DNA of 64,000 bases from Notospermus geniculatus (Eukaryota > Nemertea > Pilidiophora > Heteronemertea > Lineidae). The stretch covers positions 38,687-102,686 of the forward strand of contig NMRB01002490.1 of assembly GCA_002633025.1 (NCBI GenBank), written 5' to 3'. Under the pieces are notes generated by a model. It was not told the DNA's origin. It ran no database searches and saw only the letters and a program-made list of their open reading frames with translations. Positions 48,702 through 60,646 of the stretch are shown here, piece by piece (the stretch's first letter is position 1; the number at the start of each line of letters is the position of its first letter). The translations under genes and the position numbers were made by a program.

Positions 48702-49100
48702 ACAGGGTTCCTGCAAGGTCTTAAAAAGTCTTAAATTTGGCACTTCCATTTTCAAGGCCTTAAAAAGTCTTAAATTTGATAATTTCTGTGGGAAGGTCTT
48801 AAAAAGGTCTTAAATTTCATATCAAGGCTGTTGTAAAAAATTGGCAGGAGATGTCAGGAAATCGCATCTCCAGGCTTCTTAAAATCAAAATTTTTCTGGG
48901 GGAGGGCCCCCCCGCCCAAGTAGCCTACCCACTTTCTTGGCCGTGTCGATCCCTGTCATTCTTCCCTTGCGGAAACCCTTCCAGGGATGCTCGGGGGCTT
49001 CATTTAGAAGAAAATAGGTCTTAAATTTTGCCGATACTTGGTCTTAAAAAGTCTTAAAAAGGTCTTAAATTTGGTGCTCCACAGGCTGCAGGAACCCTGT
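48702..49100. mobile_element. 399-bp element rich in GTCTTAAAAAG
   Basis: ACAGGGTTCCTGCA at 48702 is the exact mirror of TGCAGGAACCCTGT ending at 49100. The interior has five or more GGTCTTAAAAAGTCTTAAAT repeats. No ORF. It is a non-autonomous element of unassigned superfamily. Confidence 0.75.
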
Positions 49101-49989
49101 GCTATTGATGTAACAGTCCCACATCATATTACCAAGCACAATCAAGCATCCTCCCACTGATTCTTCTGATTGGATGACTGATGAAAAACGACGAGTCAGT
49201 CTGAGTACTGAAATTTTCATGGGGGGAGGGGATTTTACAATAAGAATATCTTTTTCCTGTGTAGTAATTTACTTCATCCAGTTTCTCCGTGGCATACCTC
49301 CCTTCACACAAGGATAAAGGGGGAAGTTTTTTTGTAGGACTATGTGTGACTCATTTTGTTACAAATTCCCGCTCGTATTTTTAAAACTAAATGTATCGTA
49401 TGACGTAAGAGCCAGTCACTGCCAATAATTAAATGTTTTTGTCAAATTCCATATAAAAAATGATGATTCAAGTTGGCCACACACGTATGTAAGGTCGGCT
49501 CGCTGACATGTGCTCCTAAATCAACAAATTCATGTCTGCACGATTGGAAATTGTGTTACGGACATAAAATGGGTCACGATGAGGTAACTAACACAGGTAG
49601 ATTTACCGGTAGGTCTCCTTGGCTCGGAGACGGTCTCTGAGATATCCGTATGTGTGCTACCTGGTGAAAGGAACATCAAGAATATTACAAATTGTGCGCG
49701 TGATCTTAATACTCGTTGTGGTTCGTGTTGAATATTCGTTATGAATTCAAATTTTGAAATATTCACGGTTCACTTCATGATAAACATTACTTTGCTGAAA
49801 TGTATTACAAGTTTGGAGGCCCTGTCTCGTAAAATTTTTGACTGTTTTGATGATTCTATTCATGACTAAATTCGACTTAACTTTTCAGCAATATTACTGT
49901 TGACTCATTGAGTACCCACTCACTTCAGGTGGGAGAAGGTACCTCAGGAACTTTCCATATCTTCGGTCACCGTAGCACAGTAACTGTCT

Positions 49990-50493
49990 AATGCTGCGTT
50001 CACACCTATTGCACATTGTAATCGGTTTCCGGAAATCGACTTGGTTATGCCGGGTCACATCACACTAGAACTAAACCGATTTTGTTGCTAAACAAAACGT
50101 GTCACACTCAACCCGCAATAAAGTGTGTTAGGCCTACATTGAATGTATACTTACTGTGCAGTACATGATGGTGCTGCCTTTGTTAACAAATTCTTGTGTA
50201 AAATATTAACTTGTTTTCCCACTCGCTAAAATGGAAATAAGACACCGGGCATCGCGGTCTGATGAGTCATCGCCGGTTCAGCTTGTTTCGGGATAAGCAG
50301 GCCCCACTCTAAATCTGTTTCGCGATAACAATTTCGATTTGGTTAACGCGCATCGAAACCAATATAAATAGCAGTTTCGTTAAATCAGTATAAAAGTGGT
50401 CTATTTCGATATTTTGAGTCTGACGCATTTTATCAGAATAAGCCTTTATTGCGAATTCGATTCGATATAAAACCCTAGTGTCAACACGGCATT
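49990..50493. mobile_element. About 500-bp element with TGCGTTCACAC ends
   Basis: AATGCTGCGTTCACACCTA at the left and TAGTGTCAACACGGCATT at the right mirror each other imperfectly. The interior repeats AACCGATT/AATCGGTT words. No ORF. Confidence 0.5.
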
Positions 50494-51289
50494 GGATGTT
50501 TATATTTGGGAGTGACTGCAGCCCTTCGTCTTGGTACTAAATGAGTTAACTTACAAAAAAACACCAGAGTTCCGTTATTTTTTTGTCTCCAACTTCTCAA
50601 CAAATGTACTGTAAAATTAGAGATTCTGTATATTGATGTATCATATTTTCCTCGTAGACTGCATTTGTATTATTGTCACATCTGTTCTAGTGTTGGAAAA
50701 GTTATCAAAACCCCCGGACATGACTTGCCATTTGTGGCGAGACCTTATTCCTGAAACTGGTGTGACATCTGCCATTGTTTCCGTATATAAAAGCCTCCTA
50801 CTATTATGAAACCAGTCAACCTGGGTACCTATGAGTCCCACAGAGACTGAATAGGTCCGAGGTTAGCTACACGTGTATTCTTTGACGCACCACTCGCCTT
50901 GTAATTGGGAAAACTGTGAAATAGTTGTACTGTAATATAAGTCTAGATATAGATCCACAGTGTATAAATCATAATGTTCCCCAAGTCTATGTTATCCAGT
51001 TATTTAAATGTAGAAAAGGACAGATTTTTAAACGAGGAACACAGTAATGCAGCATAATGCTACTACTTGTAGTATATCATATTTTGTACAATAAACGTTG
51101 GAATTACAAGTAGATCAGTGATTTACTTCATTCAGTTAATTTCTCGATTAAGTCTTGGTTGAAAGGTTGAGAACTTGTCCATCTTTTCATTCTGAGAATC
51201 TCGGGTCATTTACGATCGCACCCCTCCCCATGAGGAGGGGAGCAGTTGTGAAACCCGGGATGTGAGAATGAGATACATGTATTTTGCAT

Positions 51290-51500
51290 GCCATGATTTG
51301 ACCTACTTTTCAAGGCCACAGAGGTCAAAGTTCAAAATTTTGTCATTTTGGTGGCACGTATCGTGGCTATTTGATCTAATATTTGACTTGGTGTGATCAG
51401 GTGTCTGGGTGCCCTCTGTACCTGGAACTCAAGGCTTGCCCGGGAACATTTCGATTTAACATTCACCCAGGTGAGCACATGGTCCATGGACCATTTCATA
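51290..51500 (+). repeat. Fragment of the TTTTGGTGGCACGT tandem element
   Basis: It shares TTGACCTACTTTTCAAGG, TTTTGGTGGCACGT, CCTGGAACTCA and GGTGAGCACATGGTCCATGG with 58660-59015. It is a 5'-truncated copy of the element at 57600-59012. Confidence 0.7.
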
Positions 51501-52049
51501 TAGATCTACATGTAGATCTATGCCTCAACTGCCGTACAACCTGTCATGGGCCTAGCGATATGTATATTGCCTGTAGAGGATGTGCACGTGATGTCATCAT
51601 TCGCTCGTCAGCCATGTTGGACGTCATCTGACGCTACGAATGCGTTGGACGTGCCGTCCAACATGGCGGCATCTCGTCGTCGCGGTGACGTCATAATCGT
51701 CACTGCATGTCCTCTATATCAGGCTGAACGTTATAAGGCCAAAGATCCAGTATATCCAGTAGATAAATTGTTGAATTTGCTTCCCAGATTTTGAAACAGA
51801 ACATGACAAGACAACAGTTATCCAGTAAGAAAACATTTATTAACCTGTTAGAGAATAAAGATAGTAACAGAAAGGTGAAAATGCCATTTTATCAAACATT
51901 TATACAGGTTTTCAAGGAATTGTACATGTAGCCTACTTGGCTACCATTTCTATTCGATAGGTCTACTGAAGTAAAAGTGCAGGAATTCTCTTAGAATACT
52001 GGTAGATTATCCTAAATTAAACTAGGCCTATACATATGACACCAACGAC

Positions 52050-52760
52050 TTCCCATAGCTTTCCATGGTTGAGTTGCCCATGGAGAGCCAACTGACTTGC
52101 ACAGTTCTTATGTGGTGCAACACCTTAAGATTGTAGAATAGACATTGACTAGAATCACTGATTATTGAGTTGCCCATAGAGTGCCAAAACTTGCACAGTC
52201 ATTGATGCTGGAATCTCACTACATATATTTCTCATAGTTTTCTATGGTTGAGTTGCCCGTAGAGAGCCAACTGGCACAACTCTCATGTGGGGCAACACCA
52301 ATATGACACCAACGACTTCCATAGATTTCTATGGTTGAGTTGCCCGTAGAGAGTCAACTGGCACAACTCTCATGTGGGGCAACACCAATATGACACCAAC
52401 GACTTCCATAGATTTCTATGGTTGAGTTGCCCGTAGAGAGTCAACTGGCACAACTCTCATGTGGGGCAACACCAATATGACACCAACGACTTCCATAGAT
52501 TTCTATGGTTGAGTTGCCCGTAGAGAGCCAACTGGCACAACTCTCATGTGGGGCAACACCAATATGACACCAGCGACTTCCCATAGATTTCTATGGTTGA
52601 GTTGCCCATAGAGAGTCGACTTGCACAACTGTCATGTGGTGCATCTCCTACTAAGATTGTAGAATAGACATGGACTAGAATCACATATATTTTCCATAGG
52701 CCTAGTTTTCGATGGTTGAGTTGCCCGTAGAGAGCCGACTTGCACAACTCATGTGGAGCA
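52050..52760. repeat. 87-bp satellite array, about 7 units
   Basis: Units of 87 bp (52301 to 52388 measured) each hold CCATAGATTTCTATGG, TTGCCCGTAGAGAGTCAACT and GTGGGGCAACACC. The three central units are nearly identical, while the flanking ones are degenerate and longer. The core word also occurs in the foldback at 5352-5487. Confidence 0.88.
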
Positions 52761-53044
52761 ACGCCTTAACATCATAGAATAGATTATATGAATCGATGTT
52801 AGAATTTTGCTCTTGTTCTTAATCTTAATCACAGACACTAAACAAATCCACCACGAAAATGCATAGATGAATAATGAGATCATAATTCAATAAAATATTA
52901 GGAAGACATGCAACTTGGATAATTCATAACCGCAATAAAATGACACGAAACATCCATCAACGCTAGGTAATGAATTATTCCAATAAATCTGATCTACCTA
53001 CTTGGAGAATATTGCAATCAAATGGAAGATAGATGTTTGGTATT

Positions 53045-53125
53045 CTCCCATAGCAGGGCTTTTGTCGTACATTCAAGGTGGATGAAGAGGAGTGAGGTAA
53101 AAACCTTGCTGTGGGAGGATGGATG
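53045..53125. mobile_element. TCTCCCATAGCAGGG foldback, short member
   Basis: TCTCCCATAGCAGGGCTTTT at the left is mirrored by AAAACCTTGCTGTGGGAGGA at the right. Same family as 4897-5107. Confidence 0.6.
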
Positions 53126-53713
53126 TATTGGCATATGATGTACCATTACCGACTTGTGGGCTAGAGCACTTAGTCTATTTCACTCATTATGAAAACATTG
53201 CACTTGCAGAGAATTTGCTGTTTTGATTCAAATGCATGTAAATTTGTGTTCCAAGACTAGAAACAGTATATAAATTTGAAAAAGAGGCTTGTGCAATTTC
53301 CAGTAAGCCTGATATAGAAAGACTTGACTATTTCGAAGGTCGAGAGAAAAAATGCACTGAATGAGATCATTTTGATGTCACTTTTCCCAAATGCAACCAG
53401 AACGAAAGTGAATTATGTACCGGGTAGACATTTGCAAGGTAAAGAATACTATCTGTGAGTTCTTACGTCCTCAGCTGAGAGGTTCCACTGTAAGAAGTGT
53501 AAGTGCTTGACTAAGCAATAAGTGATGTCTCATGCAGACTTGCGTATCTCGTAGGCCCCCAATGAGCTGCCCACTGTGCCCCAATCTTCAACCGGAACAC
53601 CGGGACCAAATCCCGCGAGATATTGCGAGACTTGGGTTTGGCGCAAAACGTCACCAGGTTTTTTGGAGGCTTGTGCCCTGTTGTTCAGGTTGCCCCAATC
53701 TTATGATGCAGGG

Positions 53714-54838
53714 TCACACCATCTTATAACCTTTCACTTGGTTCCACAACTTGTTTTCAGATGTGACAATTTTTAGATCATCCCAGGTCTTCCCATCAGA
53801 TTCCTGTTTATAGATGAGCTGGGCTGGAAATATGAAGTTTAACATCCAAAAATTTCCAAAAACTGAACGAAAATTTTTGGACACGGAACCGGTGCAGACT
53901 AAATCGGGCATCTTTTGTGCTTCGAACATTGTCTTGCCTAAGAAAATGAAGTACAGTTGTGCAAAAAAGAATCCAGTGCATATGAACCCTGACCAGGAAA
54001 AGGTGTAAAAATGTGAGATCATCAAAAAAATGTGGCCCTCTATTTCTCCTCGCCACCAGGATAGTAATGAATAGGGTAAAAAATAATCAGACTTATTATT
54101 GGCAGTAAAATTGGCTTGAAGGTAGCGATAGGTTGACGTCAAAGTTTGCATGCAGACGACGCTGGCGTAGAAGCAGAGTATCGCAAAGTAACGCTGGTTG
54201 TAGTAACCGACACACCGACCGGCGATGTAACAATGGTGATCTCGCTTCAGGACGCATTTATCACAGATGTTACAGTGATGACATCGGGGCGGTTGTTGGA
54301 GATCGCAGACGTTGCAATAACGCCACTCCAAGGACGGATGTGGTTTGTGTGCGTTCCTCTCGATAGGCACCCCATCCATGTCAATTTTCACAACACCATT
54401 CTTGAATTTTCCTTCACCACTGGGATTTTCATGGTATCCATTATGCTTTTGTAAACTGTTGAACTTATCATAGATAGTTGCGTAAACAACCAAATGTTCC
54501 TCCCGTCTTGGCCTGTCTGCCGTCTTCTCATGAAATGTGTTATAAAGTTGCAAGCAGGTCCAGTTGGCGATAGTGTTCACGAACACAAAACACGCCACAA
54601 TATTCCCAAAATAAACAGCGTCTGCGGAATACCCTGCATAGTCAAACGGAATGAGGTAATTCAAATTCGTATAAAGTGCAGTCAGAATTCCATACCAGCC
54701 AATGAATGAACAAAAGTAGTATGATTTTTGAGCCGTTCCTTTTGAGTGGTGTTTGCCATGATACGTATCCCTCCACTTCTCCATGAGGGACTTCTTTTCC
54801 CATTCTTCATCCTTTCTCCTCCCTGCATCGTCCCCCAT
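53714..54838 (-). CDS. DHHC-type palmitoyltransferase, ZDHHC22/24-like
   Basis: An uninterrupted 374-codon frame on the minus strand, ATG at 54836-54838, stop at 53714-53716. The cysteine-rich domain runs from about residue 175 (C175-x2-C178, H188-C189-x2-C192) to DHHC at 200-203, followed by GRCVGYYNQRYF. Hydrophobic segments at about 40-62, 73-98, 213-233 and 268-300 fit the usual four membrane spans with the catalytic domain on the cytosolic side between spans 2 and 3. Such enzymes S-acylate cysteines through an acyl-cysteine intermediate at the DHHC cysteine. Lack of Pro-Trp after DHHC and the GRCVG motif resemble the ZDHHC22/24 branch, by memory only. The absence of introns, unlike both other genes here, may mean a retrocopy or an ancestrally intronless gene; the frame is intact. 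Confidence 0.92.
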   Translation of the reverse strand: MGDDAGRRKDEEWEKKSLMEKWRDTYHGKHHSKGTAQKSYYFCSFIGWYGILTALYTNLNYLIPFDYAGYSADAVYFGNIVACFVFVNTIANWTCLQLYNTFHEKTADRPRREEHLVVYATIYDKFNSLQKHNGYHENPSGEGKFKNGVVKIDMDGVPIERNAHKPHPSLEWRYCNVCDLQQPPRCHHCNICDKCVLKRDHHCYIAGRCVGYYNQRYFAILCFYASVVCMQTLTSTYRYLQANFTANNKSDYFLPYSLLSWWRGEIEGHIFLMISHFYTFSWSGFICTGFFFAQLYFIFLGKTMFEAQKMPDLVCTGSVSKNFRSVFGNFWMLNFIFPAQLIYKQESDGKTWDDLKIVTSENKLWNQVKGYKMV

Positions 54839-55012
54839 TTGGAATGTTGTCTGGCATCAAAAATGCATCAGTGAATTTTTGCTGGCATGGACCTGGAATT
54901 GAAAGGATGTGAGAGTGAAATGTTTTGAACAATGTATGATGATGTTCAAAATTTTAGCTGCATTGTCACAAGACAGAAATCGACACACAAGCTTGGACAT
55001 CATCATACAAAT

Positions 55013-55185
55013 GCAGGCACGGATCCAGAGGGGGGCGGAAGGGACGTACGCCCCCCCTATTTTCGGCAGAGCAATGATTTTTTTTAGCAAGAAAAATTCA
55101 ATCACATAAAAAATTCGAGTATTTTGCTCTCAGATGCCAGGAAAATGCATCTAAAAGCACTTAAATTGTCAAATTTTTCTGGGGG
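55013..55185 (+). repeat. Dispersed repeat, CGGATCCAGAGGGGGG family
   Basis: A related sequence lies at 21985-22140. Both share GGATCCAG, TTTTCGGCAGAGCA or TTTTGGCAGAGCA, and TATTTTGCTCTCAGATGCCA with GAAAATGCAT. No ORF. Confidence 0.65.
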
Positions 55186-55297
55186 GGTTAGTGTTCAAAA
55201 CATGATCAGTTGGTGTTCTATTTCCAAAATAGAACGCCCGGACGCGTTCATTATCTGTTTCATTTAGGTGTTCAAAAATGGAACACATATTTTTACA

Positions 55298-55535
55298 GTG
55301 TACCCACTGGGATTCCAGTCGTATAATATCCCACCGGGATCCTAGTCTTATCCCACCGGGATCCCTGTCTTATCCCACCGGGATTCCAGTCTTGTCCCAC
55401 TGGATACTGGTATTATCCCAGTCAGAATCCCGGTGGGATCCCAGTCTTATCCCACCCAAAAATCCCACCCATAATTCCCAGGTGGGATGCCAGTCATTTC
55501 CTAGTGGGATTCCCAGTGGGATCCCAGTTTGTAAC
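55298..55535. repeat. 22-bp repeats in inverted halves
   Basis: The left half has units TCCCACCGGGATCCTAGTCT with 22-bp period. The right half carries the inverted word GGTGGGATCCCAGTC, so the block is partly palindromic. The 90-codon frame through it is a repeat artefact. Confidence 0.75.
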
Positions 55536-55549
55536 TTTTCTATGGGGTA

Positions 55550-56050
55550 GGCCCAGTTGGGTTGATGATGGGGCATGGGTAGAAGTAAACCACCCTTGGC
55601 TGCTGTAGATGTTGAAAGCTGATGGTACCATGGCTGGGTGACGGCTGCTGCGACAAATAGAACCATTCCTGGAAGGCTTTTGTTTAAGGACACAGTGTGC
55701 TCAGTTCTCGGCCTAGTTGGGTTACAGTGAGTAGATAGAAGTAATAAACCACCCTTGGCTGCTGTAGAGGGTGTTTGGGGTTGATGGTAGCAGGCCTGGA
55801 TGACAGCCAGGTTGGAGGGCAGGGTGGAGTTAAGCAGTCCAGTTCACTTGGTTCTTTTTGTAGGCCTAGTAAGTTGGTGGTTGGTAGAAGCGATAAAACC
55901 ACACTTTGTTGCTGTAGGTACAAGTTTATGATGTTTGGGGTGCATCTAGCATGGCTGGTTGACAGCCAGATGGGGGGGGGGGGGGGGGGCTGGGGGGGAA
56001 GGNGGGTTGCAAGTTTAGCAACACTGTTTGCTTAGTTCTCAGTTTTGTTG
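55550..56050. repeat. About 150-bp degenerate tandem repeat
   Basis: AAACCACCCTTGGCTGCTGT recurs at about 55588, 55745 and (changed) 55893, each followed by GGTTGA and ATGGCTGG-type words. A long G-run and an N at 56003 follow. Confidence 0.65.
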
Positions 56051-56099
56051 TGAGGGTTGATGGTGGTAGAGGTGTTTAAAGCAAAGGACAGTTGGAGTG

Positions 56100-57595
56100 T
56101 AGGTCAGGCTAGGAAGGGCAGGTGAAGGGATATTGAACAGATCAGGAACCTGGAAGGCGTTGATGTCATGATGTGAATGTCCTGAGTTTGTCCCGAGTTT
56201 CTAGGTAGGAAAGTCTTGAATTAGCCAACTTCTGGTGTGAATGATGAGTATGCGAAACTGATCACAAAGTTGCAGAATTTAGATTGAAAGCTGATGACAA
56301 TGTTGCAGATTAGTAATGATATGAATCAGATTCATTCGTTCGTTCATTCTTTGAAAACAAATGGGTTTACAGTATTGAAAGAGAATATTTGAACAGGGAA
56401 GCCATGTCAATGGGAGATGGGCTTTGCAGGTTGTTGAATCAAGATGGAGGCCATTATTGGCAAAGGCCTTGAACAAATATGTACTCTAGTTTGCTAGTTG
56501 AGCCTGGATTTTAGTGTATAATGGAAGTATGTAGTCATTGAGCAGATGGAGTTAAGGAATGGTGGAACATTCGTCTGTGTTCTTGGCGTCACTCTTGGTG
56601 TGGCAAAATATACTGTACTGCACTCTTGGCATGTATAGTGTAAAGCTGCATCAAAATCAGGGTTCTATATGGGATTTCAGAAGGGCATGGCACAAACTTT
56701 GTGAAAAGGGCACTTCAACCTACATGTAGAAAAGGGCACTTTTCATTTGCGACATTTCTAGTAACGGAATTTGAGAGGCTTGTCAGTTAAAAAGGTATCT
56801 ACAACTCCAGTCAACAGCCAATTTAAGCCAGTTTCTAATGTGATAACCAAAAGGGACCATGACAGAGGGTCTTGCGCCCTAGGGGCTTAAAAAGGGCACA
56901 GCGGCACCCCCTTTTAGGGGCACCGCGCAGCGCCACTCTAAAATGGCCTAGATAACCCTGAAAATACAATGTACATGCTTCTTCTTCTTGCCCTGTTTTG
57001 GCGGCCGGGTTCAAATCACATATGACTACCAATACTGTTGTACAATGTATTTGGTGAAGATGAATGTAAAAATCTTGCCAAGGCAGAGAATGCAGGCCGT
57101 CAGCCTCCGAATCCATAATGAAAAATAAACTGCTCCTCATATAAGTGTTCCGAATAGTTTGATGTTGATCGACGGATGTGAAAAACTCATTTCATATTGT
57201 AGACTCTTTCCCTGGACTGTCTGTTTATAAATTCATAACTCCTCGAGTCCTTTGTCCCATGGAAATTTATGCTCAGCGAGATTTTCCCAGATGGGCGGCC
57301 ATTGTTGGCTGAGTGGTCGCGGTTGTGTGTTTAACTGCTCCACACGGCGGTTTGTACAGCTTCTGGAGATTTCCCTGTACACAGTGGAATCTTGTGCTAC
57401 TGTGTTATTACTAATCCATGATGAAATTTTAAAAGGATGAAGTGTCTATTACATCGGGAGCAAAAATCTATGCTGTACTTTCATGTCTATGAGATCAGTC
57501 ACTAATATTCAGTCATGGCCCACTCCTAATTGCCTGGAAACTTATCACAAGCTCCTTGATCAATATTTCGGTGCAGGAATTGTTCAATGATGTCC
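56100..57595. other. Gene-free stretch
   Basis: Apart from the inverted copy of the AAAGTGCCCTTTT repeat at 56659-56962 and a tRNA-like TGGCTGAGTGGTCGCGG head at about 57308, nothing was recognised. There is no conserved frame. Confidence 0.5.
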
Positions 57596-57599
57596 TCAT

Positions 57600-59012
57600 T
57601 AGCTCACCTGTGGTGAGCTTATACAATGGTTGTGTGTCCGTCGTCCGTCGTCGTCTGTCGTCGTCCGTCGTCGTTGTCCGTTAGCAGGGCACGTTTCGTA
57701 ACCGCTGGAGCTATTGATCTGAAACTTGGTACATATACACCCCTAGGTCAGATGACCTACGACACTAAGTTTCGGTCCGATTCGATTCTTGGCTTGGCCA
57801 CCAGGTGGCTAAAACCGAAAACACAAAAAGAAAAAAGTGCAATAACTCCTAAACTAATGACAGGATCATCTCCAAATTTTTATCATAGGTGTATCTAATG
57901 AGGATACATAACATATATAACGGGTTTTTGATTTGACCTACTTTTCAAGGTCACAGAGGTCAAAGTTCAAAATTTTTCCTTTTGGTGGCACGTTTCATAA
58001 CCGTGGGCGCTATTGACCTGAAACTTGGTACATATATACCCCAATGTTAGATGACCTACTACACCAAGTTTCGGTCCGATTTGACTCTTAGCTTGGCCAC
58101 CAGGTGTCAGAAACTCAAAACACGAGAAGTGCAATAACTCCTGAACTAATGACTGGATCACCTCCAAATTTTTATCACAGGTGAATCTGCTGAGGGTACA
58201 TTACATATATAAAGGATTTTTGGTTTGACCTACTTTTCAAGGTCACAGAGGTCAAAGTTCAAAATTTTGCCTTTTGGTGGCACGTTTCGCAAGTGCTTGG
58301 GCTGTTGACCTGAAACTTGGTGCGTATACACCCCTATGCCAGATGACCTATGACAGCAAGTTTCGGTCCGATTCGATTCTTGGCTTGGCCACTAGGTGGC
58401 CAAAACCAAAGCTCAAAGCCTAGTAACTCCTGGGCTGGGTTGCACAAAACTCATGTTAGCGCTAACATGATGTTAGCGCTAACATCATGTTAAATGACGT
58501 AAAATGACAATGGATTTTGACGTCATCTAACATAAAAGTTAGCGTAACACCATGTTAGCGCTAACATGAGTTTTGTGCAACCGGCCCCTGAACTGTTACT
58601 GGATTGTTTCTAATTTTTGGTCAGATGTGTATCTAATGAGGATACATGACATTATGAAAAGAGTTTTTGATTTGACCTACTTTTTACAGTCACAGAGGTC
58701 AAGTTCCAAATATTGCCATTTTAGTGGCATGTTTCATGGCTATATGGCCCTATTCTAACATGGTGTGATCATCTATGTGTACTGTAGAGCAAATTTTTGT
58801 CCAATTGGAATGCAGTTAGTGGTTATCAGGCCGTCTTGGGAAATCGACTTTTGGCATATGTCATAAATTCTCAAGCTAGAATGTTTTGACCTTGAAATTT
58901 TGACCGTAATCATGACCCTGGAACTCAGGCCTGGAGCATTTCGATTTTACATTTGTCATTTGTTCTTCTGGTACGTTCACACAGGTGAGCACATGGTCCA
59001 TGGACCATTTCA
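57600..59012 (+). repeat. Composite element of four 295-bp tandem units
   Basis: It begins AGCTCACCTGTGGTGAGCTT and a GTCCGTCGTC microrepeat, and ends ACAGGTGAGCACATGG, so the ends are short inverted repeats. Units start GCACGTTTCRTAACCG at about 57690, 57989 and 58282, and GCATGTTTCATGG at 58735. The third unit carries a CCGGTTGCACAA foldback at 58432-58588. Each unit includes TTGGTACATATACACC and TTGACCTACTTTTCAAGGTC. No ORF over 90 codons. From memory, sequences of this style occur widely in marine invertebrate genomes. Confidence 0.8.
58432..58588. mobile_element. CCGGTTGCACAA-family foldback MITE, copy in tandem unit
   Basis: GGGCTGGGTTGCACAAAACT and its mirror flank GTTAGCGCTAACATGATG. 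CTG or CCTG is repeated on both sides. Neighbouring 295-bp units read AACTCCTGAACTAATGAC without the insertion. Confidence 0.87.
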
Positions 59013-59162
59013 TTTTAGGACATATCCATCAGAATATGTCCTTCATATCCATGAGAATGTCCCTGTTCATTGTCAATTTCACGTATTTGCCTGCAGCCAT
59101 GCTCATGCTCGCTGTAATGGCTTGTAGTGCCAGTGGGCAGTCACACCGGTGAAGAGTTGTAC

Positions 59163-59222
59163 TCTGGCACAGTGGAGATACCGGCACCTCTCACCTCTGG
59201 AGTCCTGGGTCCAATCCCCTGA
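59163..59222 (+). mobile_element. tRNA-derived SINE head
   Basis: TGGCACAGTGGAGATACC (A-box-like) and CCTGGGTCCAATCCCC (B-box-like) at tRNA spacing on the plus strand. The same family as the minus-strand element at 12950-13160. Confidence 0.5.
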
Positions 59223-59234
59223 TCAGACGCACTC

Positions 59235-59712
59235 TATAGCCACATTTACACTGGCAAAAATCAAGTGAACTTGCACCTGACAAGTACGGTACGGCAAAAA
59301 AAGTGGCAGTGTAAACCTGCCAAGTGTACCCGGTCCGGACCACAAGTGAACCGGACCGAGACCCACAGAAGGAGGTGGTCTCGGCCCAGACTGAGTATGG
59401 TACCCCGACCAAATGTGCTGTGTAAACCTGACGCACGGCGAACTGAACTGAGTCCAATTACTTGGGACGGTATTGAGCATGCGCGCAGTTGGTCCTTGCG
59501 TCACTCGCGAGAAAACCCGGCACGCATTCCGCACGAGTTTCGTACCTCCACTGAATGGAGAGCGACGCTTCAGGTATGTTGCGCGGTGACCCTGATCATC
59601 GCTGCAGTCCCAATCTAAATGGTACAAATGAAGTGGACCTGGTCCGGTCCGAGTACGGTTCACTTCAACTGGACCAAAATGTTTGGCAGTGTAAGGGCAG
59701 TGTAAACACTGC
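59235..59712. mobile_element. About 475-bp element with TTTACACTGGC ends
   Basis: TTTACACTGGCAAAAATCAA at the left mirrors the right end (TTTGGCAGTGTAA), and AAGTGAAC/GTTCACTT and CCGGACC/GGTCCGG pairs lie inside. The 182-codon minus-strand frame through it has no recognisable motif and follows the palindrome. Confidence 0.6.
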
Positions 59713-60408
59713 TTATGTGGTGCAGAGATTTGCAGGTTTTCTCCAGATGCTCTGGTTTCCTCCTGCTTCACATCAAATCACCCAACGTTAGCTAATAATG
59801 CTCTATTTGGCCCCCAGCTCTCTCTCTATTCAATATTTATATATGGCAGTGAAGAGGTCTCAACATGGGATCTTCCCGCTGTTGTCCCACCACATTGTCA
59901 TACACACATCACTACACATGCATACTTCATGATGATGTAAACTGTACTGTTTTGCCCTCTAAGTATGGTCATTGTTATTGGAACATATGTACACCAACTC
60001 AGGGCTGCAGCCACAGCACGAGAGCCTTTGTCCCTGGCCACCCTTGCATACCTCATAATTTCTGTTGACAAAAGCCTCGTCAATTATTCAAATGAGCTCT
60101 TGGATGCTGGGTTTATCATTGTATTATGAGCTCAATTAAATAGTGTTTTATTTAGGCGTTGTTCGGCAGGTTCTGGTATAATCATCTGGTTCTTTTATCA
60201 GTCAGGTCCCAGGCTGTAAGTCCCTAATAAGCTTATACATTCAGGACAAATCTGGCAGATTAAATGTAGTTTGTCATTTAACTTGTGAGGATGGTCCTAC
60301 CTGAAGATCCAATGTATTGAAGCCCATCATTGATTGATGAAGAAATTTTGATGGTGGTGTCAGGAATTTGTCAATCTAAAAGTCAGGTTTCCCCATGGCG
60401 CCTAGATT

Positions 60409-60462
60409 GCCCACCCACTTCGGTTGCCCACCCACTTCGGTTGCCCACCCACTTCGGTTGCT
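60409..60462. repeat. 17-bp tandem repeat
   Basis: GCCCACCCACTTCGGTT repeated three times without change. Confidence 0.9.
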
Positions 60463-60646
60463 TCCATTCGGGCAATTCATGCCTGTGGCCTTGTCTAGTC
60501 AGGCGCGGATCCAAGGGGGGTGTGCATCCAGCGCACGCCCCCCTTTTGGCCAAACAAATCAGTAAAATTGACCGTGAAATTCTGGAACTTGGCGCAAATT
60601 TCAATGTTCCTTGCACAGGATGCCCCCTCTTTTCCCAAATCCTGAA

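Noticed and set aside
55278-55550. 90-codon frame with SLIPPGSLSYPTG words
   Set aside because: Translation of the 22-bp TCCCACCGGGAT repeats.
59223-59771. 182-codon minus-strand frame
   Set aside because: It coincides with a foldback element; it has no domain, its composition follows the inverted repeats, and frames overlap it on the other strand.
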